From Pseudomonadota bacterium (lineage in GTDB: Bacteria; Pseudomonadota; Gammaproteobacteria; Burkholderiales; Burkholderiaceae_F), in contig JAKANT010000058.1 in assembly GCA_021823635.1 (NCBI GenBank), positions 1-7,941 of the forward strand: DNA of 7,941 nt. Direction: 5' to 3'. Below the pieces are notes generated by a model. The model did not search any database. It saw only the letters and a list, made by a program, of their open reading frames with translations, and was not told the DNA's origin. Both the position numbers and the translations under genes were made by a program. This document shows positions 5,775-7,941 of this stretch, one piece after another. Every line of letters starts with the position of its first letter. Position 1 is the first letter of the stretch.

Positions 5775-7400
5775 TCACGCCGTATTGCCTCGCGCCGCAT
5801 TGCTTTTCGGCGCCGGCCGCGCGAACGCCTCGTTGGCGGCCACACTGCCCTCGACGCGGAACACCGACACGGCAGCGACCATCTTCTGGGCCTGCGACCG
5901 CAGGCTGTTGGCGGCCGCGGCGACCTGCTCAACCATCGCCGCGTTCTGCTGCGTGTTGCGGTCGAGCTGGCTGACCGCCTCGTTGACCTGCCGGACCCCC
6001 GCGGCCTGCTGCTGGGCCATGTCCTTGATCTGCGCGATCGTCGCCACCGCGTCGCTCAACTGACGGGCCAGCGCCTCGACGCGCTGCCGCGCATCGCCTA
6101 CGGCCTTGGCGCCGCGGTCGACCCGCTGACCGCTGTCTGCGATCAAGGACTGGATGTCGCGGGCCGCCGACCCGGCGCGGTTGGCCAGTTGCCGCACTTC
6201 GGCCGCCACCACCGCGAAGCCGCGGCCGGATTCGCCGGCGCGCGCCGCCTCCACCGCCGCGTTCAACGCGAGGATGTTGGTCTGGAAGGCGATGCCGTCG
6301 ATCGTGCCGACGATGGCCTGGATGCGCCGGCTCGCCTCGGCGATCTCCCGCATCGTCTCGACGATGCTCGCAACGGCAGCGTCGGTGTCGCGCGCCGCAC
6401 GTTCCGCTTCAGCCGAACGCTGCGCCGCGCGCTGCGCCGATTCGGCCGTGTTGCGGGTCGTCGTCGAGATCTGCTCCATCGACGCCGCCGTCTGCTGCAG
6501 GCTGGCGGCGGCCGCCTCGGTGCGCGCGGACAGGTCCTGATTGCCGGCGGCGATCTGCGACACCGCGACATGCGTGTCCTGTGTTTGCCGCACCACGTCC
6601 TGCACGGTGGCGCCGATGTTCACGGCCATCTGCGTGATCGCGCGATAGATGTCGGCGAACTGATCCACCCGCCCGCCATCCACCCGGCCGGGCGTCAGAC
6701 GCACGCGCAAATCGCCGCTCGCCAGACGCTCGACCATCGGCAAAATGCCTGCGAGCGGCCGCGCCACCTGCGCGTGCAGCCACCACCAAGCCAAGCCGGC
6801 CGTCGTCAACGCTAATAACGCCTCCAGCCAGGCAGGCGCTCCGGCCGCCCACGCCAATCCGGGCGCCAGCGCGCAGGCGGCAAGTGCAGCCGCGATTCGT
6901 GCGCTCACCGTCATCGCGCGCAGCCGCCAACCCACGGCGCGCCAGCCGGCCGGCACCAGCCGCCCGCCCCGCAGCCGCGCGCCGCGCAGTCGGCCTTCCC
7001 GCATGTCCCGGTACAGCGCCTCGGCGGCCTCTACCTCTTCGCGCGTCGGCTTGATGCGCACCGATAGATACCCGATCACCGCGCCCCCCTCGCGCACCGG
7101 CGTGACGTTGGCCCGCACCCAGTAGTGGTCGCCGTCCTTGCGCCGGTTCTTGACCAGCGCGGTCCACGGCCGCCCTTCCTGCAGCGTGCGCCATAGGTCG
7201 GCGAACGCCTCCGGCGGCATGTCGGGATGGCGTACCACGTTGTGCGCCTTGCCGAGCAGCTCTTCGCGCGTAAAGCCGCTCACCGCCACGAACGCGTCGT
7301 TCGCGTACGTGATGCGGCCCTTGAGGTCCGTCATCGACACCAGCATCTGGCTGCGGTCGTAGTCGAACTCCCTCTGTGTCACGGGCCCGTTGTCGCGCAT
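5775..7400 (-). CDS. aer: Aer-type PAS-containing methyl-accepting chemotaxis receptor
   Basis: The product is a 541-residue energy/redox taxis receptor. The N-terminal PAS domain (about 8-118) closely follows E. coli Aer: [21 protein letters not shown], then [18 protein letters not shown] and [24 protein letters not shown]34, R57, H58 and D60, linked to FAD binding in Aer, fall at the same numbers. Two hydrophobic segments (about 168-186 and 190-208), with a very short intervening turn, anchor it in the inner membrane. A HAMP-like segment (about 209-262) follows, then the cytoplasmic signalling coiled coil with the conserved tip [22 protein letters not shown] (369-390) that contacts CheA/CheW. 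The tail ([16 protein letters not shown]) has no CheR-binding pentapeptide. The ribosome site AGGAG (complement of 7407-7411) is strong. It lies 23 nt after another receptor gene and is probably co-transcribed. FAD is inferred; other ligands are possible. Confidence 0.93.
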   Translation of the reverse strand: MRDNGPVTQREFDYDRSQMLVSMTDLKGRITYANDAFVAVSGFTREELLGKAHNVVRHPDMPPEAFADLWRTLQEGRPWTALVKNRRKDGDHYWVRANVTPVREGGAVIGYLSVRIKPTREEVEAAEALYRDMREGRLRGARLRGGRLVPAGWRAVGWRLRAMTVSARIAAALAACALAPGLAWAAGAPAWLEALLALTTAGLAWWWLHAQVARPLAGILPMVERLASGDLRVRLTPGRVDGGRVDQFADIYRAITQMAVNIGATVQDVVRQTQDTHVAVSQIAAGNQDLSARTEAAAASLQQTAASMEQISTTTRNTAESAQRAAQRSAEAERAARDTDAAVASIVETMREIAEASRRIQAIVGTIDGIAFQTNILALNAAVEAARAGESGRGFAVVAAEVRQLANRAGSAARDIQSLIADSGQRVDRGAKAVGDARQRVEALARQLSDAVATIAQIKDMAQQQAAGVRQVNEAVSQLDRNTQQNAAMVEQVAAAANSLRSQAQKMVAAVSVFRVEGSVAANEAFARPAPKSNAARGNTA

Positions 7401-7423
7401 TTCGCTCTCCTACGGTGAAGACC

Positions 7424-7941
7424 TCAGAACTCCTCCCAGCCGTCGTCGCTGTGGGAGGTGGAGGGTTTGGGCGACGGGGTGGCTTTGGGGGTGGCGGGCG
7501 CCTTGGCCGGGTTGGAGGCGGCGCGAGGTGCAGCGCTCGTGTGCCGCGGCGCGACAGGCGTCGATGCCGCCGCCCGGCTGCTCGCCTGCGCCGCCGCAAT
7601 CACCCGCGCCGTCTCCTGCTGCCCCAGCTTGAACAACGACACCGCCGCCGCCAGCCGCTCGGCCTGCTCCTTCAAACTGGCCGCCGCCGCCGCACTCTGC
7701 TCCACCAGCGCCGCATTCTGCTGCGTCATCTGATCCAACTGCCCCACCGCCTGATTGACCTGCTCGATGCCCGCACTCTGCTCCTGCGTGGCCGCCGTGA
7801 TCTCCCCGATCAAGTCCGCCACCCGCTTGACCTGCGCCACGATCTCTTTCATCGTGGCCCCCGCTTCGTTGACCAGCGCCGAACCCGCCTCGACCTTCAC
7901 CCCCGAGTCGGTGATCAGCGCCTTGATCTCGCGCGCCGCCT
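7424..7941 (-). CDS. Methyl-accepting chemotaxis protein, C-terminal part (5' end missing)
   Basis: These are about 171 codons of the C-terminal end of a chemoreceptor. The frame enters at AAREIKALITDSGVKVEAGSALVNEAGATMKEIV, the stretch just after the signalling hairpin tip. It continues through RVADLIGEITAATQEQSAGIEQVNQAVGQLDQMTQQNAALVEQSAAAAASLKEQAERLAAAVSLFKL, the C-terminal methylation helix. Then comes an Ala/Pro/Ser/Thr-rich linker of roughly 60 residues and the ending DDGWEEF. The final WEEF matches the xWxxF pattern of the tail (NWETF in enteric Tar/Tsr) that tethers CheR and CheB, so this receptor probably recruits the adaptation enzymes. The sensor domain and start lie beyond the right edge, so the ligand cannot be told. 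Codon use differs from the neighbours (see findings). Confidence 0.93.
   Translation of the reverse strand, partial: AAREIKALITDSGVKVEAGSALVNEAGATMKEIVAQVKRVADLIGEITAATQEQSAGIEQVNQAVGQLDQMTQQNAALVEQSAAAAASLKEQAERLAAAVSLFKLGQQETARVIAAAQASSRAAASTPVAPRHTSAAPRAASNPAKAPATPKATPSPKPSTSHSDDGWEEF

Noticed and set aside
5543..5974. Open frames on both strands across the flgN-aer gap
   Set aside because: They overlap the certain end of aer in other phases and have Arg/Pro/Ala-biased sequence without family features.
1..7941. CRISPR arrays, tRNA or rRNA genes, insertion sequences, phage or attachment sites
   Set aside because: No regularly spaced repeats, RNA gene signatures, transposase-like frames or flanking terminal repeats were seen; the window is filled by flagellar and chemotaxis genes.

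Overview
The window is a high-GC chromosomal stretch (roughly two-thirds or more G+C by eye). It is packed with flagellar hook/basal-body genes followed by two chemoreceptor genes. Gene order, protein sequences and codon use point to a motile betaproteobacterium, most likely in the Burkholderiales. This is a family-level inference from recognised proteins, not a species call.

Layout. Positions 1-3964 hold the minus-strand operon flgB-flgC-flgD-flgE-flgF-flgG, read right to left, with flgG cut by the left edge. These genes encode the proximal rod (FlgB, FlgC, FlgF), the hook cap (FlgD), the hook (FlgE) and the distal rod (FlgG). FlgD, FlgE and FlgF are separated by only 13-16 nt; flgC to flgD is 29 nt; flgB to flgC and flgF to flgG have larger gaps (80 and 73 nt). 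A 130-nt divergent control region (3965-4094) separates flgB from the plus-strand group flgA-flgM-flgN (4095-5508): P-ring chaperone, anti-sigma-28 factor and hook-junction/filament-cap chaperone. A noncoding convergent stretch (5509-5774) follows, with GC-rich hairpins. The minus-strand pair at 5775-7941 comprises an Aer-type PAS-containing redox/aerotaxis receptor and, 23 nt upstream of it, the C-terminal part of a second methyl-accepting chemotaxis protein that runs off the right edge.

How it fits together. FlgA assists assembly of the P ring around the rod made by FlgB/C/F/G; FlgD caps FlgE polymerisation. FlgM holds sigma-28 (FliA) inactive until the hook is complete and FlgM is exported, and FlgN chaperones FlgK/FlgL. 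The most useful non-coding signals are two sigma-28-type promoters with the same spacing: TAAAGTCG-N11-GCCGAAAA before flgM and TCAAGCTT-N11-GCCGATTA before flgA. The second overlaps a possible flgB -10 element on the other strand. The receptors would feed the CheA/CheW pathway that controls the motor.

Nothing here looks like an undescribed system. It is a conventional flagellar/chemotaxis locus. The observations worth a second look concern regulation, hairpins, a codon-usage contrast between the two receptors, and the unequal presence of a CheR/CheB-tether motif.
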